Positions 1 to 7,552 of a stretch of DNA of 64,000 nucleotides are shown here, in pieces. The notes beneath the pieces are model-generated. The model was not told the DNA's origin and did no database searches. It saw nothing but the letters and a program-made list of their open reading frames with translations. How positions within the stretch are numbered: the first letter of the stretch is position 1; every line of letters begins with the position of its first letter. Made by a program: the position numbers and the translations under genes. Where the stretch lies: the NCBI RefSeq assembly GCF_008764295.1, contig NZ_VTQX01000015.1, forward strand, positions 38,071 through 102,070, written 5' to 3'. The stretch comes from Bacillus methanolicus (GTDB lineage: Bacteria; Bacillota; Bacilli; Bacillales; Cytobacillaceae).

Positions 1-229
1 CGAAAAAATTATCGAAATAGCGATTTTTTAAGATTTTTGGCTTGTAGCGATAAGCGCGAAATAAATGGAGTACAAAATACTCAAAAATATAGGCCATTCC
101 CATATTCGCCATTAGCAATACACTTAACGTCTTACGATCTTTCTTTTTTATAAAAGAGTAGAGCAGGAGAGATGAATGGATGATAAATAAAAAAATAAAC
201 GGATATTTATTTCTGCTGTTTCGTTTCAT
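1..229 (-). CDS. Hypothetical membrane protein, 3' end cut by window edge
   Basis: I do not recognise this gene. The first 76 codons are visible and the frame runs off the left edge. The ATG at 229 follows a GGAGGG ribosome site; a second ATG four bases upstream stops after eight codons, so it is not the start. The visible part has a short basic N-terminus, a hydrophobic segment around residues 10-24, a KKKDRK loop and a second hydrophobic segment around residues 33-52. This pattern suggests a multi-pass membrane protein, perhaps akin to the CBO0543-like proteins elsewhere in the window, but that is only an impression. Confidence 0.6.
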   Translation of the reverse strand, partial: MKRNSRNKYPFIFLFIIHSSLLLYSFIKKKDRKTLSVLLMANMGMAYIFEYFVLHLFRAYRYKPKILKNRYFDNFF

Positions 230-318
230 TCATATCCCTCCTCTTTAGTACTCCTTATTTTTCGAAGAAGACGGGACATTATTCAACATTCACGCCAGAT
301 TATACGAACTTTCTTCGT

Positions 319-1176
319 TCAAGCCTTTGTTCTTAAGATAAGCCTTGTTCCTGACGGATCGATTAACTTGATTTCCTCTCCTTCTACCTGAATTGAATCA
401 TGTTGATTGCTCAGTCGTGTTATCGTTTGCAACATCTCTTCTTTATTTGGATAAATCAATGTAAAATACTCGAGACCTGCGCTCTTTTCTGAAGGTGGTT
501 GCGCTCCTCTGCCATTCCATGTATTTAAGCCGATATGATGGTGATAGTTTCCACTTGAAATAAAAAGGGCTTGTTCACCATAGCGAGCAACAATATCAAA
601 TCCTAGTCCATCACAATAAAACTGTTGGGCAGCGTGCAAATCTGCAACATGCAAATGAATGTGACCAATAATCGTCTCTTTTGGAAGCCCTCGCCAAGCT
701 TCTCCATTCGACTGTTGGAATAACCCCTCCACATCTAAAGGGGCAGTATCCATCTGGACCATTCCCTCCGACCATTGCCACTTATCCGATGGTCGATCTG
801 CATAAACTTCAATTCCGTTTCCATCTGGATCTGCCAAATAGATCGCTTCACTTACGAAATGATCTGAAGCCCCTTGCAGCGGATAACCGCTTTCCAATAA
901 ATGTTTTAAACAAGCCGCCAAATCTGCTCGCGATGGAAGTAACAGAGCAAAATGGTATAAACCTGTTCTCCGCGCCTCTTTTGCTGTAACCTGCTCCGGT
1001 TCCAAAATCGTCAATATCGGTGTCTTTCCATCAACGGTAAAAACAACCGTTGTTCGGTATTCCTTTAAAACCTGCAGACCTAAAATCTCCTGATAAAACG
1101 ATGAAGCCCTTTCTTTATTTGTTACTTTTAAATGCACCTGTTCCACATACACATTTGGTGATTGATGAAAATTCAT
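319..1176 (-). CDS. catE: Catechol-2,3-dioxygenase (VOC family, CatE-like)
   Basis: A 285-residue extradiol dioxygenase of the vicinal oxygen chelate fold, the length of B. subtilis CatE. It would open the catechol ring next to the diol using Fe(II), which detoxifies catechols in the cytoplasm. Two tandem VOC modules are visible: residues 8-125 (ending in the DPDGNGIEVYADRP motif) and 165-285. The second carries likely metal ligands in GHIHLHV and YHHHIGLN. The start is supported by an AAAGGGG site 11 bases upstream. It lies alone, transcribed away from the next gene. Substrate preference cannot be read from the sequence; other VOC dioxygenases remain possible. Confidence 0.85.
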   Translation of the reverse strand: MNFHQSPNVYVEQVHLKVTNKERASSFYQEILGLQVLKEYRTTVVFTVDGKTPILTILEPEQVTAKEARRTGLYHFALLLPSRADLAACLKHLLESGYPLQGASDHFVSEAIYLADPDGNGIEVYADRPSDKWQWSEGMVQMDTAPLDVEGLFQQSNGEAWRGLPKETIIGHIHLHVADLHAAQQFYCDGLGFDIVARYGEQALFISSGNYHHHIGLNTWNGRGAQPPSEKSAGLEYFTLIYPNKEEMLQTITRLSNQHDSIQVEGEEIKLIDPSGTRLILRTKA

Positions 1177-1274
1177 TGTAATTTACCCCTTTAACATTTT
1201 TCTTTAACTTCCATTGCTGTAGTTCTTATAAATTTAGTATACTAGGTACTAACAAAAGTAAGGAGTGATCTGTT

Positions 1275-1529
1275 TTGTCAAAATCAAAAGCCCGTAAATA
1301 TCGTGAAAAAATTGCTCGCGAGGGACAAAGAAACCCAGAATGGAATAGGAGTCCTTTTGTCTTTGCCGATATGCGTACACGAAAAACAAAAACAAAGAAG
1401 GATTATTTGTATAAGACTAAACACAAGAACCAATCATTTATAGATAAAAATGATGGTTCTTTTTATTATTCGCTTTTTAAAAGAAATTGTCTTTGGCTCA
1501 TTTCGTATGAAAGCAAAAATCAACACTAA
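1275..1529 (+). CDS. Small basic conserved protein
   Basis: An 84-residue lysine/arginine-rich protein starting at TTG, nine bases after an AAGGAGTG ribosome site. The N-terminal 50 residues (repeated RK, TRKTKTKKDYLY) look like a small conserved Bacillus protein of unknown function; it would bind nucleic acid if charge is any guide. The C-terminal part is odd: codons 51-63 are built on an intrinsic-terminator-like hairpin (1425-1461), and the last 15 or so codons lie in a degenerate copy of a dispersed repeat. The ancestral protein may therefore have ended earlier. Function unknown. Confidence 0.6.
   Translation: MSKSKARKYREKIAREGQRNPEWNRSPFVFADMRTRKTKTKKDYLYKTKHKNQSFIDKNDGSFYYSLFKRNCLWLISYESKNQH
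1425..1468 (+). terminator. Terminator-like hairpin inside the coding sequence
   Basis: AAGAACCAATCAT (1425-1437) pairs with ATGATGGTTCTT (1450-1461) with one bulged A, followed by TTTATTATT. It lies within the reading frame of the small basic protein, so it would either terminate transcription inside the gene or be read through. Confidence 0.55.
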
Positions 1530-1543
1530 CATAGAACAAGCTC
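1493..1543. repeat. Degenerate copy of the MITE-like repeat
   Basis: Shares GGCTCATTTC-TGAAA and then AAAAATCAACAC-ACATA-AACA with the element at 6611-6749, but lacks about 50 internal bases. It supplies the last codons of the small basic protein. Confidence 0.5.
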
Positions 1544-1838
1544 TATTATTCCTTTTTTGTACTACATAATAAATTTCAGCGCACAAATAAAACAAAATAT
1601 GATTATGTCCCTTATTTCCTTAGTTTAACTTCCGAATAAATATTATATCAAAATAATTATTTACTCGTATTATTCATCCTACTTGAGGGAAATGAATCGA
1701 TTAAATATCGCCAAAACCCATATCACTATTTGTATCCGCTTTCATAATAAAAATTCAAAGTTTGTTCAATATTTCACAAACTATTATTTAAATAGTATGG
1801 TATTCTACATGTAGATAAACAAATAAGGAGTGAAGACA
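1530..1838. other. Intergenic region upstream of the Rex-controlled unit
   Basis: AT-rich and without a convincing gene. It holds the tail of the repeat copy (to about 1543), a Rex-like operator (1762-1779), and a possible promoter formed by TTCACA (1773-1778) and TATGGT (1796-1801) with a 17-base spacer, which would put the operator over the -35 box. Confidence 0.5.
1762..1779. promoter_or_regulatory. Rex-like operator (upstream copy)
   Basis: TTGTTCAATATTTCACAA differs at two positions from the perfect palindrome found before adhE (2092-2109). It sits 60 bases before the start of the small gene at 1839 and overlaps the best -35 candidate. Rex is the NADH/NAD-sensing repressor of fermentation genes in Bacilli; binding here is inferred. 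Confidence 0.6.
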
Positions 1839-2072
1839 ATGATCATTTGTGAGTGGAGAGCTTTTTCTACAGATACTGAAACCTATACTCAAGCAGATTT
1901 TGAAAAGCTGGTTGGTGATGATTTTGAAGCAATGATGTTTAAAGATGACGATCCCATTCCTGCCTATATTTGGACAAAAAATTACGTCTTTCATATCAGA
2001 AAAAACTCTAAAATTTTAACTGATATTTCTTTTGAGAAAATTCCAAGAAATCCAGATTGTGTAAAATCATAA
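1839..2072 (+). CDS. Small acidic protein, unknown, between two Rex sites
   Basis: I do not recognise this 77-residue protein. The ATG at 1839 lies eight bases after AAGGAG; an in-frame GTG nine bases earlier overlaps that ribosome site and is unlikely to be the start. The protein is soluble, acidic in the first half (TQADFEKLVGDDFEAMMFKDDD) and has aromatic residues near YIWTKNYVFHI; there is no signal peptide, Cys pair or membrane segment. It lies 57 bases ahead of adhE in the same direction, with Rex-like sites on both sides, so it is probably expressed under low oxygen together with adhE. Confidence 0.65.
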   Translation: MIICEWRAFSTDTETYTQADFEKLVGDDFEAMMFKDDDPIPAYIWTKNYVFHIRKNSKILTDISFEKIPRNPDCVKS

Positions 2073-2091
2073 TCTTTTTTTTAATAAATCT

Positions 2092-2109
2092 TTGTGAAAT
2101 ATTTCACAA
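2092..2109. promoter_or_regulatory. Rex operator, perfect palindrome, before adhE
   Basis: TTGTGAAATATTTCACAA is an exact inverted repeat that matches the Rex consensus TTGTGAA-N4-TTCACAA. It ends nine bases before the adhE ribosome site, so bound Rex would block initiation or elongation into adhE when NADH is low. Confidence 0.85.
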
Positions 2110-2129
2110 TATATCAGGAGGAGATTTAA

Positions 2130-4724
2130 ATGGCTGTTAAAGAAAAGGAGTTACCAAAAGTGCAAACTGTCGCTGAAATGGTTGATCAATTAGTTCAAAA
2201 CGGGCGCCGTGCTTTACAAGAATTTCGAAATTTCGATCAAGAAATGATTGATGAAATTGTGAAGCAAATGGCACTGGCAGGTTTAGATCATCATATGCCG
2301 CTGGCAAAGCTTGCCGTAGAAGAAACAGGACGTGGCGTGTATGAGGATAAAATTATCAAAAATATATTTTCCACAGAATACATTTACCACAATATTAAAT
2401 ACGATAAAACCGTTGGAATTATAAATGAAAACGACCATGAAGGGATCGTGGAGATTGCTGAACCTGTAGGAGTCATCGCTGGCGTGACGCCTGTTACAAA
2501 CCCGACATCCACTACGATGTTCAAAGCGCTTATTGCGATTAAAACGCGAAATCCAATTATTTTCGCCTTCCACCCTTCAGCTCAAAAGTGCAGCAGTGAA
2601 GCCGCAAGAGCTTTGCGTGACGCCGCTGTTCTTGCCGGTGCGCCGGAGCATTGTATTCAATGGATTGAGAAGCCATCTTTAGATGCAACACAGCTATTAA
2701 TGAACCACTCAGAAGTGTCGCTGATCTTGGCCACTGGCGGATCAGGGATGGTGAAATCAGCTTACAGTTCCGGAAAGCCAGCTCTTGGTGTCGGCCCAGG
2801 AAACGTTCCTTGCTATATTGAAAAATCGGCCGATGTCTATCGAGCTGTTAACGACCTCATTTTGTCGAAGACATTTGACAACGGCATGATTTGTGCCTCA
2901 GAACAAGCCGTTATTCTTGATCAAGAAATATACGATGCTGCGAAAGAAGAACTACGCGCACACGGCTGCTACTTTTTAAACGAAGCCGAAAAAAATAAAA
3001 TTGAAAAATTAGTTATTCGCGAGCCACACGGAACGATTAACCCCGATATTGTCGGAAGACCTGCAGCTAAAATTGCCAAAATGGCTGGGGTAAATGTTCC
3101 GCTCGATACAAAAATTCTAATTGCCGAGTTAGAAGGTGTCGGTCCACAATACCCACTTTCAAGAGAGAAATTAAGTCCAATTCTCGCCTGCTATAAAGTG
3201 CAAAATCTTGAAGAGGGCTTAACTAGATGCGAACAAATGCTAGAATTTGGAGGGCTGGGACACTCCGCCGTTCTCCATTCAACAAATGAAGAAGTCATGA
3301 GAAAATTTGGTTTAAGAATGAAGGCTGGACGAATTATCGTTAATGCCCCATCTTCACAGGGAGCAATCGGAGATATTTATAATGCATACATTCCTTCCCT
3401 TACGCTTGGATGCGGTACTTATGGAGGAAATTCAGTATCAACTAACGTCGGAACGATGCATTTAATCAACATTAAAAAAGTAGCGAGAAGGAATGTCAAT
3501 ATGCAATGGTTTAAAGTTCCACCAAAAATTTATTTCGAGAAAAACTCCATTCAATATTTAGCAAAAATGCCCAATATTTCAAAGGCTTTAATCGTTACAG
3601 ATCCAGGAATGGTGAAACTCGGATATGTGGATAAAATTCTCTATTATTTAAGAAAACGACCTGACTATGTTCATTGCGAGATTTTCTCCGATGTCGAGCC
3701 AGACCCATCCATTGAAACGGTTATGAAAGGAGCAGAATTGATGGCTTCCTTCCAACCAGATGTCATCATTGCCCTTGGCGGTGGATCTGCAATGGACGCT
3801 GCAAAAGGAATGTGGCTATTTTACGAGCACCCTGAAACAGACTTTTTTGGACTAAAACAAAAGTTTCTTGATATTCGCAAGCGGATTGTTAAATATCCAA
3901 AGCTCGGTGAAAAAGCACAATTTGTTGCCATTCCAACTACATCTGGGACCGGGTCTGAAGTAACATCTTTCTCCGTTATTACGGATAAAAGAGCAAATAT
4001 TAAATACCCGCTTGCCGATTATGAATTAACACCGGATGTGGCTATTGTCGATCCACAGTTTGTCATGACTGTTCCAAAGCATGTTACAGCTGATACTGGA
4101 ATGGATGTGTTAACCCATGCGATTGAGGCATACGTATCCGTTATGGCAAATGATTACACTGACGGTCTCGCCATTAAAGCCATTCAACTAGTTTTTGAAT
4201 ATTTACCGAGAGCATATCGCAATGGCAATGATGCCCTTGCCCGTGAAAAAATGCATAATGCGTCAACGATAGCAGGAATGGCATTTGCCAACGCCTTCCT
4301 AGGAATCAATCACAGTCTTGCGCATAAGCTAGGCGGTGAATTCCACATTGCTCACGGTCGAGCTAATGCCATTTTATTGCCGCATGTCATTCGTTATAAT
4401 GCGACAAAGCCGAAGAAATTTGCATCGTTCCCTAAATATGAAAAGTTTATCGCCGACAAACGCTATGCAGAAATTGCGATGGCACTGGGACTTCCGGCCC
4501 GCACTACTGAAGAAGGAGTGGAAAGCTTAATTCAAGCAATTATTAAGCTCGCTGAAGAATTGTACATTCCACTAAAAATAAGAGATAACGGCGTCAATAA
4601 GAAGGAGTTCGAGAGCAAAGTCGAATTTCTTGCAGAAAAAGCTTTCGAGGATCAATGTACAACTGCTAATCCTAAGCTGCCATTAGTCTCTGAATTAGCT
4701 GAAATATATAAGAAAGCTTGGTAA
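2130..4724 (+). CDS. adhE: Bifunctional acetaldehyde-CoA/alcohol dehydrogenase
   Basis: An 864-residue fusion that reduces acetyl-CoA to acetaldehyde and then ethanol with two NADH, regenerating NAD during fermentation. The N-terminal aldehyde dehydrogenase part (about 15-440) has the cofactor loop GVGPGNVP and the catalytic cysteine in NGMICASEQ. The C-terminal iron-dependent alcohol dehydrogenase (about 455-864) has GGGSAMDAAK, TTSGTGSEVT and the metal-ligand histidines in NHSLAHKLGGEFHIAHG. Length and order are those of AdhE, which forms cytoplasmic spirosomes. The ATG is preceded by GGAGGAG. The Rex palindrome immediately upstream indicates repression under high NAD/NADH. A strong terminator follows. 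Confidence 0.97.
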   Translation: MAVKEKELPKVQTVAEMVDQLVQNGRRALQEFRNFDQEMIDEIVKQMALAGLDHHMPLAKLAVEETGRGVYEDKIIKNIFSTEYIYHNIKYDKTVGIINENDHEGIVEIAEPVGVIAGVTPVTNPTSTTMFKALIAIKTRNPIIFAFHPSAQKCSSEAARALRDAAVLAGAPEHCIQWIEKPSLDATQLLMNHSEVSLILATGGSGMVKSAYSSGKPALGVGPGNVPCYIEKSADVYRAVNDLILSKTFDNGMICASEQAVILDQEIYDAAKEELRAHGCYFLNEAEKNKIEKLVIREPHGTINPDIVGRPAAKIAKMAGVNVPLDTKILIAELEGVGPQYPLSREKLSPILACYKVQNLEEGLTRCEQMLEFGGLGHSAVLHSTNEEVMRKFGLRMKAGRIIVNAPSSQGAIGDIYNAYIPSLTLGCGTYGGNSVSTNVGTMHLINIKKVARRNVNMQWFKVPPKIYFEKNSIQYLAKMPNISKALIVTDPGMVKLGYVDKILYYLRKRPDYVHCEIFSDVEPDPSIETVMKGAELMASFQPDVIIALGGGSAMDAAKGMWLFYEHPETDFFGLKQKFLDIRKRIVKYPKLGEKAQFVAIPTTSGTGSEVTSFSVITDKRANIKYPLADYELTPDVAIVDPQFVMTVPKHVTADTGMDVLTHAIEAYVSVMANDYTDGLAIKAIQLVFEYLPRAYRNGNDALAREKMHNASTIAGMAFANAFLGINHSLAHKLGGEFHIAHGRANAILLPHVIRYNATKPKKFASFPKYEKFIADKRYAEIAMALGLPARTTEEGVESLIQAIIKLAEELYIPLKIRDNGVNKKEFESKVEFLAEKAFEDQCTTANPKLPLVSELAEIYKKAW

Positions 4725-4757
4725 TTCGAAAAAAGGCATACAAGATTGCTACTGACT

Positions 4758-4802
4758 GAGAGAGGACGCCCATTACATGGGAAAGAGTCCTCTCTTTTTT
4801 TC
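4758..4802 (+). terminator. Terminator of adhE
   Basis: AGAGAGGAC (4759-4767) pairs with GTCCTCTCT (4787-4795), followed by a T run. Confidence 0.85.
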
Positions 4803-4952
4803 TAATTCTTTGATGCTATTTGCTTCAAGCAAATATTGGGTTATTTTTCAAAAAATTTGTTAAAATGATCGATGAAGAAGATTACAAAAATGAGGATAGC
4901 AAACGCTAGAGCATGTTATTCGGCTTAACTAAAACTGAGGAGGAATTCGCAG

Positions 4953-5513
4953 ATGTATGATGTAGTAATTATCGGAGCAGGCCCTGCTGGAGCAAGTGCA
5001 GGAATTTTCACAGCAAAAGCCGGCAAGAAAACAATTATTTTGGATAATGAAAAAAGCGTGACAAAGCGTGCGTGGTTAGAAAATCACTATGGTGCTCCTG
5101 CCATTTCTGGTCCTGATTTAGTCGAAACGGGTAAAGAACAGGCAAAAAAACACGGTGCTGAACTTGTCGAAGTTGAAGCAACTGAAATTAAAAAGAATGG
5201 TTCACAACTAACTGTCGTTACAGAAAGTGGTGAATACGAAGCACAGCATGTAATTTTAGCTACAGGCATGGCAGTTGATCTTGGCGAAAAATCAGGTGTT
5301 TCAACAAAACCTGGTACAGAACCGAGAATTAAAGCAATCTTTGATGTTGACCCATCTGGAAAAACAAACGTTGAAGGGATTTGGGCTGCTGGAACATGCG
5401 CAGGGGTAAGCATGCATACGATTATCACTGCTGGTGACGGAGCTAAAGTAGCGATTAATATTGTTAGTGAATTAAATGGCGAACGCTACGTAGACCACGA
5501 TATTATGAAGTAA
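4953..5513 (+). CDS. Single-domain FAD-dependent oxidoreductase (thioredoxin reductase-like)
   Basis: A 186-residue flavoprotein related to the FAD-binding half of thioredoxin reductase. It has the Rossmann motif VVIIGAGPAGASAG at the N-terminus, a second FAD contact at VILATGMAV (about 105-113), and the C-terminal GIWAAGTCAG plus a helix-start equivalent (HTIITAGDGAKVAINI). The NADPH-binding domain and the redox CxxC of thioredoxin reductases are both absent, so it is about half normal length but looks intact: good ribosome site (GGAGGAA), clean ends, conserved motifs. It may take electrons from a partner reductase. No neighbour shows what that partner is. Confidence 0.8.
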   Translation: MYDVVIIGAGPAGASAGIFTAKAGKKTIILDNEKSVTKRAWLENHYGAPAISGPDLVETGKEQAKKHGAELVEVEATEIKKNGSQLTVVTESGEYEAQHVILATGMAVDLGEKSGVSTKPGTEPRIKAIFDVDPSGKTNVEGIWAAGTCAGVSMHTIITAGDGAKVAINIVSELNGERYVDHDIMK

Positions 5514-5609
5514 ATCTATAAAAAAGAACATCAGAAAAGAGAAGTAGTTCCGTTACTATGGAGCTAAAAATAGCAGGATAAATTACAGTTTCGTAATGGC
5601 CATATCAAA

Positions 5610-5651
5610 TGTTTAAAAAGCTTAGAACGTTTGCTCTAAGCTTTTTAAACA
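5610..5651. terminator. Bidirectional terminator hairpin
   Basis: A 17-base perfect stem: TGTTTAAAAAGCTTAGA (5610-5626) against its complement (5635-5651), with an 8-base loop. It lies between convergent genes and has T-rich flanks for both strands. Confidence 0.85.
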
Positions 5652-5704
5652 TGTCATTTTACTCTATTAAAGCTACTATTGTTAAATAAACCTCTTATCA
5701 AATT

Positions 5705-6004
5705 TCATTTTAAAATAGTAGCGTTCGAGGCTCGCATCCATAAGAAAATGGAATACGTAATTAAAATAGCAATGATGACATAACTAAAGATTGAAGAACC
5801 TTGGTCTTGACCCATTAATTGTAAAGAGTTATTTAAACCGTGGAAAGCTATAGCCATGATAATGGATTGATTATTAATAATGAGTAACGATAAGACCATC
5901 CCTACAACAAATGCATATATAATTTGTAACAAGGTGTCTTCTAATGATTGCCCTCCGAGAAGCTGTAAAGAATGGGTAATAGCGAACAGGGAACTTGAAA
6001 TCAT
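5705..6004 (-). CDS. CPBP intramembrane protease, C-terminal half (frameshifted)
   Basis: A 99-residue hydrophobic protein that begins mid-family with FAITHSLQ, matching the second (FxxxH) motif of CPBP/Abi membrane proteases, and carries the third motif in FHGLNNSLQ. It needs the first motif EExxxR, which is encoded in the overlapping upstream frame (6001-6399). The two frames overlap by ATGA, so coupled reinitiation is conceivable. Adding one A to the A6 run at 6011-6016 (minus strand) fuses the two halves into a normal-length protein. See the finding on this split. Confidence 0.6.
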   Translation of the reverse strand: MISSSLFAITHSLQLLGGQSLEDTLLQIIYAFVVGMVLSLLIINNQSIIMAIAFHGLNNSLQLMGQDQGSSIFSYVIIAILITYSIFLWMRASNATILK

Positions 6005-6399
6005 AACAGCTTTTTTATACCCTTTCGATAATAGAGTAGCATAAAGCCTCTAAAAAAAATTTCTTCGATAAAAGCAACAACAAAAAGTTGTATCATAAAT
6101 ATTAGGAATACATCCAATAGAGAGGAAGTATTTATTCCTTTATTTCCAATAAAAACAAGCAGTAAAACCAATAGCAATGGAACACCGAAAAGAAACGTCT
6201 TTTTTATTGGTTTTAATTTCTTTACTGAAAAATAATTATTCCACTTTCCCTTTATGACTAAATAAATGTAAGTACCTACCGCCAAAGGTAAAAGTCCAAT
6301 AAACTGTAATGCTGGACTAGTGGGCATTGTTATGGTTACAAACGCTCCGTTTACTGTGAAAAACAAGATTAGTAGCAATTCTAAACCAACTATTTTCAA
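6001..6399 (-). CDS. CPBP intramembrane protease, N-terminal half (frameshifted)
   Basis: A 132-residue N-terminal half with about four membrane segments, ending just after the catalytic motif EEIFFRG. CPBP family members are glutamic-type membrane proteases that in Gram-positives include bacteriocin-immunity proteins. The frame stops seven codons after the motif, directly after an A6 run, while the continuing family sequence sits in the next frame. The start is TTG at 6399 with only a weak AAAAGAG site. Either a pseudogene, a sequencing error in a homopolymer, or a two-part gene. Confidence 0.6.
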   Translation of the reverse strand: MKIVGLELLLILFFTVNGAFVTITMPTSPALQFIGLLPLAVGTYIYLVIKGKWNNYFSVKKLKPIKKTFLFGVPLLLVLLLVFIGNKGINTSSLLDVFLIFMIQLFVVAFIEEIFFRGFMLLYYRKGIKKLL

Positions 6400-6610
6400 T
6401 AAAACTCTTTTGTTGACCTTTAATTTATGCTCTCCCTTCTATGTCTTTATATCTTAGCATAAATTTCCTATTTATTCTTAAGCTTGCTTTTATCAGGCTT
6501 AAATCACAAAATGAACTTGCACCTTGCCCACATACAATCACTCTGCTGAGTGCTACGCTATTTGGAGGGCGATTTAAACCTCCCAAAACCCACTTAACCT
6601 TATATAAAAT

Positions 6611-6749
6611 AGTCTTTGTTAAATAGAATTGTTGTTAAAATGATTTTGGGCTCATTTCATGTGAAACCAAAGTTTCATATGCCTTTAAGTATAACTGAAA
6701 GGTCAGAGAGAGAATGAGCCAAAAATCAACACCGACATATAACAGAGCC
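6611..6749. repeat. MITE-like repeat element, most complete copy
   Basis: About 139 bp with imperfect terminal inverted repeats: the right end, read in reverse complement, is GGCTCTGTTATATGTCGGTG and the left end begins AGTCTTTGTTAAATAG. Inner inverted motifs GGCTCATT (6649) and AATGAGCC (6713-6720) follow. Partial relatives lie near 1493-1543, 27027-27062 and 42936-43000. Confidence 0.55.
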
Positions 6750-6757
6750 ATAATAAA

Positions 6758-6798
6758 AAAATCGAGTACGGAACCTTTGCGATTTCACACTCGATTTT
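6758..6798 (-). terminator. Terminator of the heme monooxygenase gene
   Basis: AAAATCGAGT (6758-6767) pairs with ACTCGATTTT (6789-6798). Read on the minus strand it is followed by a run of seven T residues. Confidence 0.75.
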
Positions 6799-6908
6799 CT
6801 AAACTATTAAAATTGTATCTCCTCATTATTCGAGATTCTCAAGAAAAATGCTAGATTATTGCTAACCGTTGCTATCATTCTGTTAGCTAGCTTCTAGCTA
6901 CTTTATGA

Positions 6909-7235
6909 TCACGTGCTACTAACTGCTTGCTTAACTGTTACAACTTCATATTTCCCGCCTTCTGTACCGACAATATAGTCAGGTTTCGGTTGTCCGAGGT
7001 TTGCTTTATGACCAGCAATGTGAGCGTCACTCTTCTCCCAATTCTTCCAATCTTCTTCTGACTCCCAGCGAACTTGCACAAGGACCTCTTCATCACCCCG
7101 ACGTACTTTTTTAACCATTACCGTTAAATCTATAAAACCTGGTTGTTTTTCAATAATTCCTTCCTTACTGAAACGTTCCACTACTTTATCCGCATTGCCT
7201 TCAGTAACGATTGTTTTCCTCATTTGCACAAACAT
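6909..7235 (-). CDS. hmoA: Heme-degrading monooxygenase (HmoA-like, ABM fold)
   Basis: A 108-residue ferredoxin-like alpha/beta protein of the antibiotic biosynthesis monooxygenase family, same length as B. subtilis HmoA, which cleaves heme to release iron. Trp66 and His76 fall where IsdG-type enzymes have their catalytic Trp and proximal His (WKNWEKSDAHIAGH); the catalytic Asn near residue 7 is not evident, here Arg-Lys. I chose the ATG at 7235, after AAAGGAG, rather than an ATG ten codons upstream that precedes that ribosome site. A Fur-box-like site lies 55 bases upstream, so the gene is probably induced by iron limitation. Confidence 0.85.
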   Translation of the reverse strand: MFVQMRKTIVTEGNADKVVERFSKEGIIEKQPGFIDLTVMVKKVRRGDEEVLVQVRWESEEDWKNWEKSDAHIAGHKANLGQPKPDYIVGTEGGKYEVVTVKQAVSST

Positions 7236-7552
7236 ATTTAAGCTCTCCTTTCTACGATCCAACATTAGAAACTATAATTCCATTATAAATGATAATCATT
7301 TTCAACTACAACTAATAACACTAGCTACAAAATTGATTGAGACCTGACACAGAAAACATCAAAATTTTAAACCATGCTTTCAGCTATATCCTTCTTTTAG
7401 TCAAAAAAGCCTTTATTCTGTATGCTAAGCAATAATAGCGTTCTTCTTAACTTATTTTTATTGGATATATTTAAGAAAAAATACAATGGCATATTTCGGC
7501 TAGACAAGCATATGTATCATTTTAGGACAAAAAAATTGGAAAGGGAGTCACC
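7236..7552. other. Divergent intergenic region with Fur box
   Basis: It holds the Fur box at 7290-7304 for hmoA and, on the other side, the untranslated start of the DUF1646 gene (ribosome site GGAAAGGGAG before 7553). I see no further gene or strong hairpin. Confidence 0.5.
7290..7304. promoter_or_regulatory. Fur box upstream of hmoA
   Basis: TGATAATCATTTTCA matches the 7-1-7 Fur consensus TGATAAT-N-ATTATCA with one mismatch. Confidence 0.75.

Larger units (their letters stand above)
6400..6908. other. Intergenic region with MITE-like element and terminator
   Basis: No gene is supported here; a short open frame at 6441-6626 lacks a ribosome site and codon logic. The stretch holds the repeat element at 6611-6749 and the terminator at 6758-6798. 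Confidence 0.6.

Noticed and set aside
6441..6626. Plus-strand frame of 61 codons
   Set aside because: No ribosome site; it ends inside the MITE-like element and has no recognisable features.
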